DNA of 49,090 bases from Oscillospiraceae bacterium (GTDB lineage: Bacteria > Bacillota > Clostridia > Oscillospirales > Oscillospiraceae), in assembly GCA_017540565.1 (NCBI GenBank), contig JAFYAU010000009.1, forward strand, positions 1 through 49,090, given 5' to 3'. The notes beneath the pieces are model-generated. The model saw only the letters and a program-made list of their open reading frames with translations, was not told the origin of the DNA and made no database searches. This document shows positions 1 to 7,296 of the stretch, piece by piece. The position numbers and the translations under genes were made by a program. Position 1 is the first letter of the stretch. Each line of letters opens with the position of its first letter.

Positions 1-149
1 AGGTCTAAAGGTCAGTTAGCAAGCTCTCCTTAATTGCCGATGCCCCGGAAATCTCCTGTTTCAGCGGGGCTTGGCTTTGTGCGGCTTTTTGGCTTGGTAC
101 TGCCCTAGTAGACTCTTTCACACTAATAACCTCCCTGTATGTGATTGAC
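1..149. other. Left edge of window, lower-GC non-conserved stretch
   Basis: This segment downstream of the AOR gene is less GC-rich than the rest of the window and holds no recognisable gene. On the minus strand a GGGAGG followed six bases later by GTG opens a 38-codon frame (see 5-121). The GTG also begins a GTGTG string, which is weakly like the 5' end of a group II intron, but no intron domain can be shown. The stretch may be the edge of a repeated or mobile element. Confidence 0.3.
5..121 (-). CDS. Possible small ORF, 38 aa, doubtful
   Basis: A GTG start at 121 lies six bases after a GGGAGG ribosome site. The frame runs 38 codons, beginning VKESTRAVPS and ending ESLLTDL before a TAG. It sits 28 bases downstream of the AOR stop on the same strand, so it could be the last cistron of that operon. 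It could equally be the first codons of a mobile-element protein that is frameshifted or cut by the window edge. The product is polar, has no membrane segment and matches no family I recognise. The good ribosome site is the only positive evidence. Confidence 0.2.
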   Translation of the reverse strand: MKESTRAVPSQKAAQSQAPLKQEISGASAIKESLLTDL

Positions 150-2312
150 TCAAGTCTGTCTTTCTTTTCTGCCGTTTTCGACGAACAGGACCGCGGGCGG
201 CTCCCCGTAATCCCTTGCATCCGTATCCGGATGCGCGGGCAGCAGTCCCAGCCGTTCCATCTCGCCGGCCACGTCGGTCAGCCCGTACTTTTCATAGGTC
301 TCCCTGTACGGCCATCCCGTCGCCGGATCCCATCCTCTGGCTTCGTACACCAGGTCCACCATCTCGTTGAACTGCTTCCAGTCCGCCGTTTCGTTCCAGG
401 AATCCGGGATGGACATGACCCGCCAGACCTCCTCGATCTCCCGGCGCCTGGTGCGCCCGTGGTTGCGGATGAGGATGGCCCGGAACAGCAGTTTCGACCG
501 TTCGGCCGCCCGGGTCAGTTCCTCCGGCGTCACGGCATATCCCGTCGCGGCGGTGAACATCTCCGCCTCCATCTCCGGCCACCAGGGATGGGGGCTCTGC
601 CACTCGCAGCTCATGACGGAGTCCTTGATCTCGGCGCAGTTCTGCACATTGATGATGGCCTCGATCAGGTGCGGACTGTGGTACGGGTCCGCCACGGCCT
701 CTTCATGGTACTCGAACTTGCTGTGGAAATGCTCCACCGTGTTGGCGTCCCGGGTGGACAGCATCCGGTTGATGTTTGCCGCCAGCCACGTCGGCTTCTC
801 CACGCTTCCCTCGTATCCGCGGCCCTGCCAGTGCACGCTCTGGCCCCAGCCGCCGTGCAGGCTGACCGGGATGTCCAGGCGCTGACCGTCCAGTTCGGCG
901 GAGTATCTCCCGTGGTAGACCGATTCGCTGTATCTGTCATAGCCCATCGCCTTGATGGCCCGCGACATTCCTTCGGCGAACAGATCGCCGTAGCGGCCGC
1001 GCCGTTCCACCAGGTTCATCAGGAAGGTCTTCAGGAATTCCAGATCCTCCACGTCGGGCTTCCGGCCCGTGCCGAGGTCGTCGTCCCCGAACAGTCCTTC
1101 CTTCGAACACATGGCCAGCCACGTCAGCAGCCAGACGTCGATCTCCCACTTGTCGATGCCGTATTCGTTGCATATGTCGTTGATGACGGTGCCCCGCTCG
1201 TAATCCGGCTTCCAGAGGTTGTATACGTCCGGACGGATGGGCCTGGCCTGCGCCTCGAAGTCCGGATCGGAAAAATCCGGTTCCGGGAAATCCCGCCCCA
1301 GCAGCTTGCAGGGGGCGCAGTAGTTCTTCTCCGTCGGCCAGAACTGTCCCACGGTCGCGGGCAGATCCGTCTGCCAGTTGTAGGTGCTCGTGCTGACGCA
1401 CTTTTCGATATGGTTGGCGGTGCCGCCGCCGGCGGACGGGCCGTTCATCATCAGGGCGTTGCAGCGCTGGTTGCATCCGGGGGAGCAGGCCACGTTGCCG
1501 CGGTCGTACTTCACGTCGAACTCCGCTCCGGGAACGCCGAACTTCTCCAGATGCAGCACCGGGGACGGCCTCATGCTGGGATTGTTCATATGCAGGCGCA
1601 GGTACAGGATCTTCTCTATATCCGCCGGAGCCACCACACCGCTGCCGTGCACCGTGACGGCCTTCAGCTTCTTGCTGCCCCACACGGCGCCGAAGCCGCC
1701 CTTGCCGAACACGCAGTCGTTGGCGGAGGTGATGGTCGCGATCCGGACCAGGTTCTCCCCCGCCGGGCCGATCACCATGGATTTGAACTCGTGTCCGTAT
1801 TTATCCTCCAGCGCCTGCTGCGTCTCGTGCACGCGCAGGCCCCACAGGTCGTCCGCCGGGAGGATCTGAATGTCGTCGTCCTCGATGCGGATGTGCACCG
1901 GGCTCTCGGCCTTCCCCTGGATGATGAAGCCGTCGTAGCCGGCGTACTTCAGTTCGGTGGCGAACCATCCTCCGATGTTTCCCCAGGTGAACTGCTCCGG
2001 GTCCACGGCCGCGCCGACCGCGCCGGCCGCGCTGCGTCCTCCGGCGGGGATGCCGGTCCCGGTGGTCGGACCGTTCATGTAGATGAACTTGTTGGCCTCG
2101 TCGAAGGCCCCCACGCCCGGTCCCACTTCGTCCCAGAAGATGCGGTTGATGACCATCCGGCCGCCGACGTACTCCGGCACATAGCGGTAGGTGTCCATCA
2201 CGGAGATCTCTCCGGTGGTCAGGTCGATGCGGGCGATGCGCCCGCTGTATCCGTACAGGCCGCGCGTGTTGGCGGGGTTGTTCAGAACGTCGTTTTTCGA
2301 ATAGTTCGGCAT
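150..2312 (-). CDS. Tungsten/molybdopterin aldehyde:ferredoxin oxidoreductase family protein
   Basis: This 720-residue AOR-family enzyme is expected to use a W- or Mo-bispyranopterin and one [4Fe-4S] cluster to interconvert aldehydes and carboxylates, or to reduce activated acids, with ferredoxin in the cytoplasm. The N-terminal domain has the family's YSGRIARIDLTTGE opening (residues 22-36), a GPTTGTGIPAGGRSAAG pterin-binding stretch (81-97) and GKGGFGAVWGSKKLKA (204-218). Cys276, Cys280 and Cys284 (CSPGCNQRC) with a later Cys (559 or 569) are the likely cluster ligands. The start at 2312 follows GGGGGTG five bases upstream and lies 12 bases after the stop of the polyferredoxin gene, so the two are co-transcribed. 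The length exceeds classical archaeal AOR (about 605) and is closer to the longer bacterial BamB/AOR-like branch. The substrate is unknown. It could be an aldehyde detoxifier or a carboxylate reductase. Confidence 0.9.
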   Translation of the reverse strand: MPNYSKNDVLNNPANTRGLYGYSGRIARIDLTTGEISVMDTYRYVPEYVGGRMVINRIFWDEVGPGVGAFDEANKFIYMNGPTTGTGIPAGGRSAAGAVGAAVDPEQFTWGNIGGWFATELKYAGYDGFIIQGKAESPVHIRIEDDDIQILPADDLWGLRVHETQQALEDKYGHEFKSMVIGPAGENLVRIATITSANDCVFGKGGFGAVWGSKKLKAVTVHGSGVVAPADIEKILYLRLHMNNPSMRPSPVLHLEKFGVPGAEFDVKYDRGNVACSPGCNQRCNALMMNGPSAGGGTANHIEKCVSTSTYNWQTDLPATVGQFWPTEKNYCAPCKLLGRDFPEPDFSDPDFEAQARPIRPDVYNLWKPDYERGTVINDICNEYGIDKWEIDVWLLTWLAMCSKEGLFGDDDLGTGRKPDVEDLEFLKTFLMNLVERRGRYGDLFAEGMSRAIKAMGYDRYSESVYHGRYSAELDGQRLDIPVSLHGGWGQSVHWQGRGYEGSVEKPTWLAANINRMLSTRDANTVEHFHSKFEYHEEAVADPYHSPHLIEAIINVQNCAEIKDSVMSCEWQSPHPWWPEMEAEMFTAATGYAVTPEELTRAAERSKLLFRAILIRNHGRTRRREIEEVWRVMSIPDSWNETADWKQFNEMVDLVYEARGWDPATGWPYRETYEKYGLTDVAGEMERLGLLPAHPDTDARDYGEPPAVLFVENGRKERQT

Positions 2313-2324
2313 GACGTCACCCCC

Positions 2325-2843
2325 TCACCGGTCCTCCGGACGGACGCCGTCCGGAAGCATCACGGAGCTGCCGCTCATGCCGAGGCACTGCACGGGGCAC
2401 CAGCGGATACACTGCGGTCCGTCCGGATTGCCCCGGCACAGGTCGCACTTGACCGCCTTCCAGTTTCTGCGGTCCCTGTCTCTTTTCATGGAGATGCGCG
2501 AGGGCGTGAACCGGCACGCGCGCATGCACTTTCCGCAGCCGACGCAGTTTTCCTCGTCCACGTATACCACGCCCGTCTCCGGGTCGACGCACATGGCGCT
2601 GTCCTTCTTCGGGCACGCCTCGTAGCACGGACGGTCCTCGCACTGCTGGCAGGCCAGCACCGTATGTACCATCGATCTCGTGCCCAGGTCCACCCGGATG
2701 CGGCCGTTGCTCCGCCCCGTGACCCCCTCGTGGCTCAGCCCGCACACGATCATGCAGGTCACGCACCCGGTGCAGAAGGAGTACTCCGGGGAGTACTGAA
2801 CGATATGATCGCCGCACGTACAGGCCTTCTTCTCCTCGGACAT
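2325..2843 (-). CDS. Polyferredoxin subunit (four 4Fe-4S motifs), AOR partner
   Basis: This 172-residue electron-transfer protein is of the DMSO-reductase-beta/HybA type. Cys-rich clusters are visible in order: CTGCVTCMIVC near residue 35, CQQCEDRPCYEAC near 75, CVGCGKCMRAC near 105, and CDLC...CIRWCPVQC near the C-terminus. Together they suit four [4Fe-4S] clusters. It probably carries electrons between the AOR encoded 12 bases downstream and ferredoxin or another carrier. The ATG at 2843 was chosen over an in-frame GTG at 2852 because AGGAAAGG is correctly spaced only from the ATG. It is the first gene of the operon, driven by the promoter at 2878-2907. Confidence 0.9.
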   Translation of the reverse strand: MSEEKKACTCGDHIVQYSPEYSFCTGCVTCMIVCGLSHEGVTGRSNGRIRVDLGTRSMVHTVLACQQCEDRPCYEACPKKDSAMCVDPETGVVYVDEENCVGCGKCMRACRFTPSRISMKRDRDRRNWKAVKCDLCRGNPDGPQCIRWCPVQCLGMSGSSVMLPDGVRPEDR

Positions 2844-2877
2844 GGCTCTCACCCTTTCCTGTGTCCAGTCTGGAAAA

Positions 2878-2907
2878 AGTATACCCGCGGCGCTGGCCGT
2901 TTGTCAA
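2878..2907 (-). promoter_or_regulatory. Sigma-70-type promoter of the polyferredoxin-AOR operon
   Basis: Read on the minus strand, TTGACA (2907-2902) is separated by 18 bases from TATACT (2883-2878). The start codon lies 35 bases further on. Confidence 0.75.
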
Positions 2908-2932
2908 CGAATCCGGAGCGCCTCGGGCGGCC

Positions 2933-2948
2933 GGAAAGATGTCTTTCC
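2933..2948. promoter_or_regulatory. Candidate operator: 7-bp inverted repeat between divergent promoters
   Basis: GGAAAGA-TG-TCTTTCC is a perfect 7-bp inverted repeat with a 2-base centre. It ends three bases before the -35 of the MFS promoter and lies 25 bases upstream of the -35 of the AOR operon, a position that could regulate both. No regulator gene is adjacent. Confidence 0.4.
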
Positions 2949-2951
2949 CGG

Positions 2952-2980
2952 TTGAATTCCACCCTCTGGCCGGATATAAT
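2952..2980 (+). promoter_or_regulatory. Sigma-70-type promoter of the MFS transporter
   Basis: TTGAAT (2952-2957), a 17-base spacer, then consensus TATAAT (2975-2980), 31 bases upstream of the ATG and just ahead of the AAGGAGG at 2994-3000. Confidence 0.75.
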
Positions 2981-3011
2981 CTGTACAGAAAACAAGGAGG
3001 TCCCGCCGTCC

Positions 3012-4214
3012 ATGAAACAGTCCCATTCCCGCTACCGCTGGGTCATCCTGCTGCTGGCGTTCATACCGCCCACCCTGCTGACCCTGTGCCAGTATCAGTC
3101 CACGGCCTACGCGCCGGAACTGATGCGCCAGTTCTCTCTGACGGATCAGCAGTACACCACCGTTGCTACCGCGCCCATGCTCCTGGGCGTGTTCATCAGC
3201 TTCCTCGCCGGCACCGCGGCGGACAGATTCGGCGTGAAGAAGACCGTCACGGCCGCCGTGATCGTCTCCGCCCTGTGCGCGCTCGCCAGGTCGTTCGTCA
3301 CCGGCTATCTCGGACTGCTGGCCGTGACCGTCCTCATGGGCTGCGTCGGCGTCGTGATCAACGCGAACAACGCCAAGATCATGACGGGCTGGTTCCCGCC
3401 CGCCCAGCTGGGGCTCGCGATCGGGCTGGTGGCCTCCACCGGCAACTCGGGGACCATCATCGCCATGGCGCTGGGCAAGAGCCTGAGCGCCTCCGTATCG
3501 AAGGCCTTTCTGTACAGCGGCATCGCCTTCGCCGCCGCCGCCGTTCTGTGGATCCTGTTCTTCCGCGACCGTCCCCGGACGGAAAATGCCGCCGGCGAAT
3601 CCCCGGTCCGCGGTCCGAAGCCCCGGCTGGGCAGCGTCCTGAAGAACCGTACCGTCTGGACGGCCGCGCTGGCCGCCGCCTTCTTCATGTGCGTGAACAT
3701 CTCCGTCTCCGCCCTCGTCAGCCCCGGCCTGATGAAGCGCGGGGTGGCGGACACCTCCGCCAATCTCACCATCGTCATCTTCTCCGTCACGGCTCTGGCC
3801 GCTTCCGTCCTTTTCCCCGGACTGATCGCCAGGACGAAGAACACGAAGATCACCTGCGCGGTCCTGTCTGCGGCAGCGGGGCTGTCCCTGTATTTCGGCT
3901 GGCTGACGGATTTCGCCGTTCTCCGCAACGTCCTGATCCCCCTGTGCGGGCTGTGCCTCGGCGGTCTGCTGCCCACGCTCCTGTCCATCCCCGCCGTTCT
4001 CCCGGAGATCGGGCCGGATACGATCGGAGCCGCGGGCGGCCTGATCACCACGGTGATGATGGCGGGAGCCTTCCTGCTTCCCTCCTACGTGGTCACCCCC
4101 ATTGCCGGCGGGATCAACGACACGGCCTTCCTGATCCTTCTGATTGCCGCCGTCATCCTTGGCGCCATTTTCCTCCTGCTGCCCAACGTCAGCATACGCA
4201 AAAGGGTTCCGTAA
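3012..4214 (+). CDS. MFS transporter (NarK/CynX-like)
   Basis: This 400-residue inner-membrane permease has about 12 hydrophobic segments, split into two halves by a charged loop near residue 200 (FFRDRPRTENAAGES). The signature AGTAADRFGVKKT between TM2 and TM3 (about residues 70-82) is the usual MFS motif A. The ATG at 3012 follows AAGGAGG by 11 bases and is the first start after the promoter. The gene is divergent from the polyferredoxin-AOR operon and shares a control region with it, so it may import or export the organic acid or aldehyde that the AOR acts on. That link is inference. The closest familiar subfamilies are the cyanate, oxalate/formate or nitrate-type transporters, and the substrate cannot be read from sequence. 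Confidence 0.85.
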   Translation: MKQSHSRYRWVILLLAFIPPTLLTLCQYQSTAYAPELMRQFSLTDQQYTTVATAPMLLGVFISFLAGTAADRFGVKKTVTAAVIVSALCALARSFVTGYLGLLAVTVLMGCVGVVINANNAKIMTGWFPPAQLGLAIGLVASTGNSGTIIAMALGKSLSASVSKAFLYSGIAFAAAAVLWILFFRDRPRTENAAGESPVRGPKPRLGSVLKNRTVWTAALAAAFFMCVNISVSALVSPGLMKRGVADTSANLTIVIFSVTALAASVLFPGLIARTKNTKITCAVLSAAAGLSLYFGWLTDFAVLRNVLIPLCGLCLGGLLPTLLSIPAVLPEIGPDTIGAAGGLITTVMMAGAFLLPSYVVTPIAGGINDTAFLILLIAAVILGAIFLLLPNVSIRKRVP

Positions 4215-4246
4215 CCTCCGCTGCGGAGCATTTCAGGCACACATAT

Positions 4247-4280
4247 AAGGGAGCTTCCCCGACGGGAAGCTCCCTTTTCC
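4247..4280 (+). terminator. Intrinsic terminator after the MFS gene
   Basis: A 13-bp perfect stem (AAGGGAGCTTCCC with its complement) around a 4-base loop ends in TTTT. It lies between convergent genes and may work in both directions, although the minus-strand tail is less T-rich. Confidence 0.8.
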
Positions 4281-4314
4281 GTCCTCCGCTTTGTGCCGCA
4301 GAAGGTCCCGTTCT

Positions 4315-5511
4315 TCACTTCAGATCGAGCACCGCGATCTCGCTGACCGTTCCCACGCGGACCGGTGGGCCGTAGAAGCCCACGCCGGAGGTCACCAGCA
4401 CGTCGCAGTCTCCCCAGCGCTTCAGGCCGTAGGACTGTGGCCCCATGATCCTCGCCAGCACATTGCCGGGAAAGATCTGCCCGTCGTGCGTGTGCCCGCT
4501 GAACGCCAGATCCACGCCGAGGATCCCGAGTTCTTCCAGCTCCGCCGGTTCGTGCTGCAGCAGCAGTACGGGTTCAGCCGGGTCCGTCCCCTTCAGCAGT
4601 TCCTTCAGTTCCGCCCTCCGCGCCACGCCGTCCCCCGGTCGGCTCTCGTCCCGCCGGCCGGCCAGGCGCAGGCCGCAGAGATCCGGCAGGATCACGCTCT
4701 CGTCCCTCAGCAGCTTCCAGCCGCAGGAGGCAACGAACGCGTCCATGTCCGGATGCCGGACGGCGTTCCCGGCTCCGGTCAGGGAAAAGCCGCCGAGCAG
4801 CGGCTCCTCCAGGTCGTGGTTGCCGTACACCGCGAAAACGCCGTATGCCGCCTTCATCTGCCTGAGCACGGACGCGTACGCTTCCGGATCCTCCATCGCC
4901 CCGTAGCAGCTCGTGACGATGTCCCCTGCCACGAGGATCAGATCCGGCTCCTGCTCATTGACCCTGCGGACCATCCGTTCATACAGCGCGGGCGAGGAGT
5001 TCACCCCGATGTGCAGGTCCGCGATCAGCACGATGCGCAGAGGTCCTGTCTGGGACAGCGTCTGTTTCGGCAGCTCGTACCGCGTGACGCGGACGGTCCG
5101 CGCGTTGACGGCTCCCGCGATGTTGACCGCAGCCGTCATCGCGAGCAGTACCGCGAGCACGCCCGCCGCCCAGCGGCGCGGCAGCCGCCACGTTCCCCCG
5201 CTCCGCCGGCGCAGGACGCGGCGGGGGATCCAGGTGAACAGCCAGAGCAGCGCCAGGGTCCCGGAAAAATACAGGGCTGGCCCGAGCAGCACGTTGCCCC
5301 AGCGCTGGAAAAACCGCCCGGCCGGCCCGTCCGGGAGCAGGCCTCCCGCCAGCGGGAAGGCAAGAGCGGCAAGACACAGTCCCAGCGAGATGCCGGTGAC
5401 CGCACGCCGTCCGCGCCCGGGAAAAGCGCGGCGGGCCAGCCCGCAGGCCAGCGCGGCAGCGGCGGCGGATATGACAAGGTATATGAGGATCATCACAGCG
5501 GGTCTCAGCAA
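4315..5511 (-). CDS. Membrane-anchored metallophosphoesterase (YkuE/YaeI-like)
   Basis: This 398-residue protein has about four hydrophobic N-terminal segments (residues 1-150) followed by a calcineurin-like phosphoesterase domain. The metal motifs are in order: IADLHIG (D-x-H), VAGDIV (GD), GNHD, and SGHTHDGQIFP (GHxH). The active site is therefore complete. Relatives in YkuE/YaeI cleave phosphodiesters of lipids such as UDP-diacylglucosamine or unknown cell-envelope substrates; the exact one here is unknown. The TTG at 5511 is preferred because AGGAAG lies eight bases upstream. An in-frame GTG/ATG 15-18 bases downstream is an alternative. The region upstream (5556-5578) is a very AT-rich patch in an otherwise GC-rich sequence and probably contains the promoter. 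Confidence 0.87.
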   Translation of the reverse strand: MLRPAVMILIYLVISAAAAALACGLARRAFPGRGRRAVTGISLGLCLAALAFPLAGGLLPDGPAGRFFQRWGNVLLGPALYFSGTLALLWLFTWIPRRVLRRRSGGTWRLPRRWAAGVLAVLLAMTAAVNIAGAVNARTVRVTRYELPKQTLSQTGPLRIVLIADLHIGVNSSPALYERMVRRVNEQEPDLILVAGDIVTSCYGAMEDPEAYASVLRQMKAAYGVFAVYGNHDLEEPLLGGFSLTGAGNAVRHPDMDAFVASCGWKLLRDESVILPDLCGLRLAGRRDESRPGDGVARRAELKELLKGTDPAEPVLLLQHEPAELEELGILGVDLAFSGHTHDGQIFPGNVLARIMGPQSYGLKRWGDCDVLVTSGVGFYGPPVRVGTVSEIAVLDLK

Positions 5512-5593
5512 CGCTCTTTCTTCCTTTCCAGACGGAGGAGATCTGCATCTTTCGTTTTACATAATATTATTATTGTCATCTGGCCGCGTTCCC

Positions 5594-6418
5594 TCAGAAC
5601 GCATGGCGGAATCCCGCGCGGAACTGGCAGATCCCGTCCCCCAGCTCTTCCTTCAGGACCTCAAACGCGCGGTCGCCGGTGCAGTGTCCGGTAAAGATCC
5701 TGCCGACGGACATTTCCTTCATCTGCCGGCGCAGCGCGTACAGTTCCCCGTCCGTCAGCGTATACAGGTGCAGGCCGCCCACGTAGGCGAGGATATCCGT
5801 CCGGCCGGCGAGTTCCCTCACGTCACGCAGGATGTTCAGCGGACCCGTATGGGAGCAGCTGCTGAAGATCACAGCTCCCCGCGGCGTGTCGATCACGAGG
5901 CTCTGCTCGTGGGAAAAGTCGTCGGGAACGAACTCCCCGTTCCTCTCCACGTACAGGCCGCCTCTCCGCGCGGCGTCGGAGCAGTCCGACGGCAGATGCG
6001 GCACCAGCAGGATCCCGGGAGCGATCTCATAGACGCCGCTGACCGCCCGGATGCGGGAGGACCAGCGTTCCAGCGTGCCGCGGCGGATGCCGATATACGT
6101 CATTCCGCCCTCCTTCCGGCCGAAGCAGTTCTCCTCTGCCCCTTCCCGGATATAGAACGGCGCCTTCGCGTTGCATTCGAAGAAAGCCTCCAGCCCGTCC
6201 GCGTGGTCGTAATGGGCGTGGGACAGCACGCCGGCGTCCACCATTGACAGATCGATATCCAGCGCCCGCGCGTTGGAGACAAGCGCCTCCCCGGCGCCCG
6301 TATCCAGCAGGATCCGCCTTCCGTCCGCCTCCAGCAGGATGCTCAGTCCCCATTCTGAAATCAGCGGCTCCTCCGCGATGTTGTCCGAGAGTACGGTCAT
6401 CGTCAGTTCTTCCGTCAT
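5594..6418 (-). CDS. MBL-fold metallo-hydrolase, COG1237 type
   Basis: This 274-residue metallo-beta-lactamase-fold protein has the metal motif SHAHYDHADG (H67, H69, D71, H72), a later SSCSHTG and a C-terminal TGHCTG. These are typical of the COG1237 branch, which includes the dihydropterin-like phosphate synthases and many uncharacterised clostridial enzymes. The ATG at 6418 follows GGAAAAGGGGAAG at suitable spacing. It is the third gene in the direction SPT-like, SDR, hydrolase, starting 71 bases after the SDR stop, so probably the same transcript. A GCGTTC...GAACGC hairpin overlaps its stop codon, but no T-run follows. Its place beside lipid-type enzymes hints at a lipid or phosphoester substrate, but that is only context. 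Confidence 0.82.
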   Translation of the reverse strand: MTEELTMTVLSDNIAEEPLISEWGLSILLEADGRRILLDTGAGEALVSNARALDIDLSMVDAGVLSHAHYDHADGLEAFFECNAKAPFYIREGAEENCFGRKEGGMTYIGIRRGTLERWSSRIRAVSGVYEIAPGILLVPHLPSDCSDAARRGGLYVERNGEFVPDDFSHEQSLVIDTPRGAVIFSSCSHTGPLNILRDVRELAGRTDILAYVGGLHLYTLTDGELYALRRQMKEMSVGRIFTGHCTGDRAFEVLKEELGDGICQFRAGFRHAF

Positions 6419-6489
6419 TCCGTCTTCCCCTTTCCGATGCGGAAAAAACGGGCCGCCGCGGGAGGCCGCGGCGGCCGCAGATCCTATGT

Positions 6490-7296
6490 TCATCTCGCGT
6501 ACAGCAGGCCGACCAGCCAGTTCACGAGGCGCACCGGCAGCAGCTTGATCAGCACGCACAGGAACTTGTAGGAGAAGCCCAGCGCCATGACGGGCTTGCT
6601 GTTCTTCCTCAGGGCGACGGAGGCGATCATGGCTCCCGCCTTCTCCGGGGCCATGCCTCCCCGCTCGTCCTTCTCCATGCCGGCCACGCTGCGGGCGATC
6701 CGTCCGCCGTAGGCGTCGTCCCCCTCGGGGTTCTTCCTCCGCGCATCGGTGAAGCCGGTGCGGATATCCCCCGGCTGGACCGCGCAGACGGTCACGCCGT
6801 AGGGCCGCACCTCGTTGGCCAGGGCCAGCGTGTAGTCGTTGATGGCGGCCTTGCTGCAGGAATAGAACGTCTGGAACGGGATGGCTGCGGGGGCAGCCAC
6901 GGAACTCACGTTCACGATGCGTCCGCTGCCGCGATTCCGCATCGGCCCGAGCACCGCCCGGGTCACCGTCACCATGCCGAAGAAGTTCACGTCCATCTGG
7001 CGGCGGGCCTCCTCCAGCGGGGTGAACTCCACCGCGCCGGAGATGCCGAACCCGGCGTTGTTCACCAGCACGTCGATATGTCCGGCCTCCTCCAGGATCC
7101 GGGCAACGGCCCCGTTCACGGCCGCTTCGTCCGTCACGTCCACGCTGAAATGCCTCGCGCCCTCGGGCGCTCCGCCGGGGCGGCGGCTGAATTCGTATAC
7201 CGTACATCCCCGCTCCAGCAGGCTCTGGCACACGGCTCTTCCGATGCCGGAGGACCCTCCGGTCACCAGACAGATTTTCGCCGATTCAGCGCTCAC
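6490..7296 (-). CDS. SDR oxidoreductase resembling 3-ketodihydrosphingosine reductase
   Basis: This 268-residue classical short-chain dehydrogenase has the cofactor motif TGGSSGIG (12-19), NNAG (79-82), catalytic Ser131/132 and YSCSK (Y145, K149). Unlike soluble SDRs it ends in a hydrophobic, basic tail (residues about 240-268, KFLCVLIKLLPVRLVNWLVG) that could attach it to the membrane, as in eukaryotic KDSR. The GTG start at 7296 overlaps the TGA of the preceding alpha-oxoamine synthase gene as GTGA, so the two are translationally coupled. The pair is what a first condensation and ketone reduction of long-chain base synthesis would need. The family alone does not prove the substrate, and a 3-ketoacyl or other keto-lipid reductase is the alternative. 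Confidence 0.85.
   Translation of the reverse strand: MSAESAKICLVTGGSSGIGRAVCQSLLERGCTVYEFSRRPGGAPEGARHFSVDVTDEAAVNGAVARILEEAGHIDVLVNNAGFGISGAVEFTPLEEARRQMDVNFFGMVTVTRAVLGPMRNRGSGRIVNVSSVAAPAAIPFQTFYSCSKAAINDYTLALANEVRPYGVTVCAVQPGDIRTGFTDARRKNPEGDDAYGGRIARSVAGMEKDERGGMAPEKAGAMIASVALRKNSKPVMALGFSYKFLCVLIKLLPVRLVNWLVGLLYAR

Noticed and set aside
1..149. Group II intron 5' end (GTGTG on the minus strand)
   Set aside because: Only five bases agree with the consensus, and no intron domain or reverse transcriptase can be seen before the window ends.
141..3011. A very long open frame on the plus strand running antisense to the AOR and polyferredoxin genes and into the MFS gene
   Set aside because: It is rich in Arg, His, Pro and Gly, as expected from an antisense frame in GC-rich DNA, has no ribosome site, and the AOR and ferredoxin on the other strand are unmistakable. 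Only the part from 3012 is a real gene.
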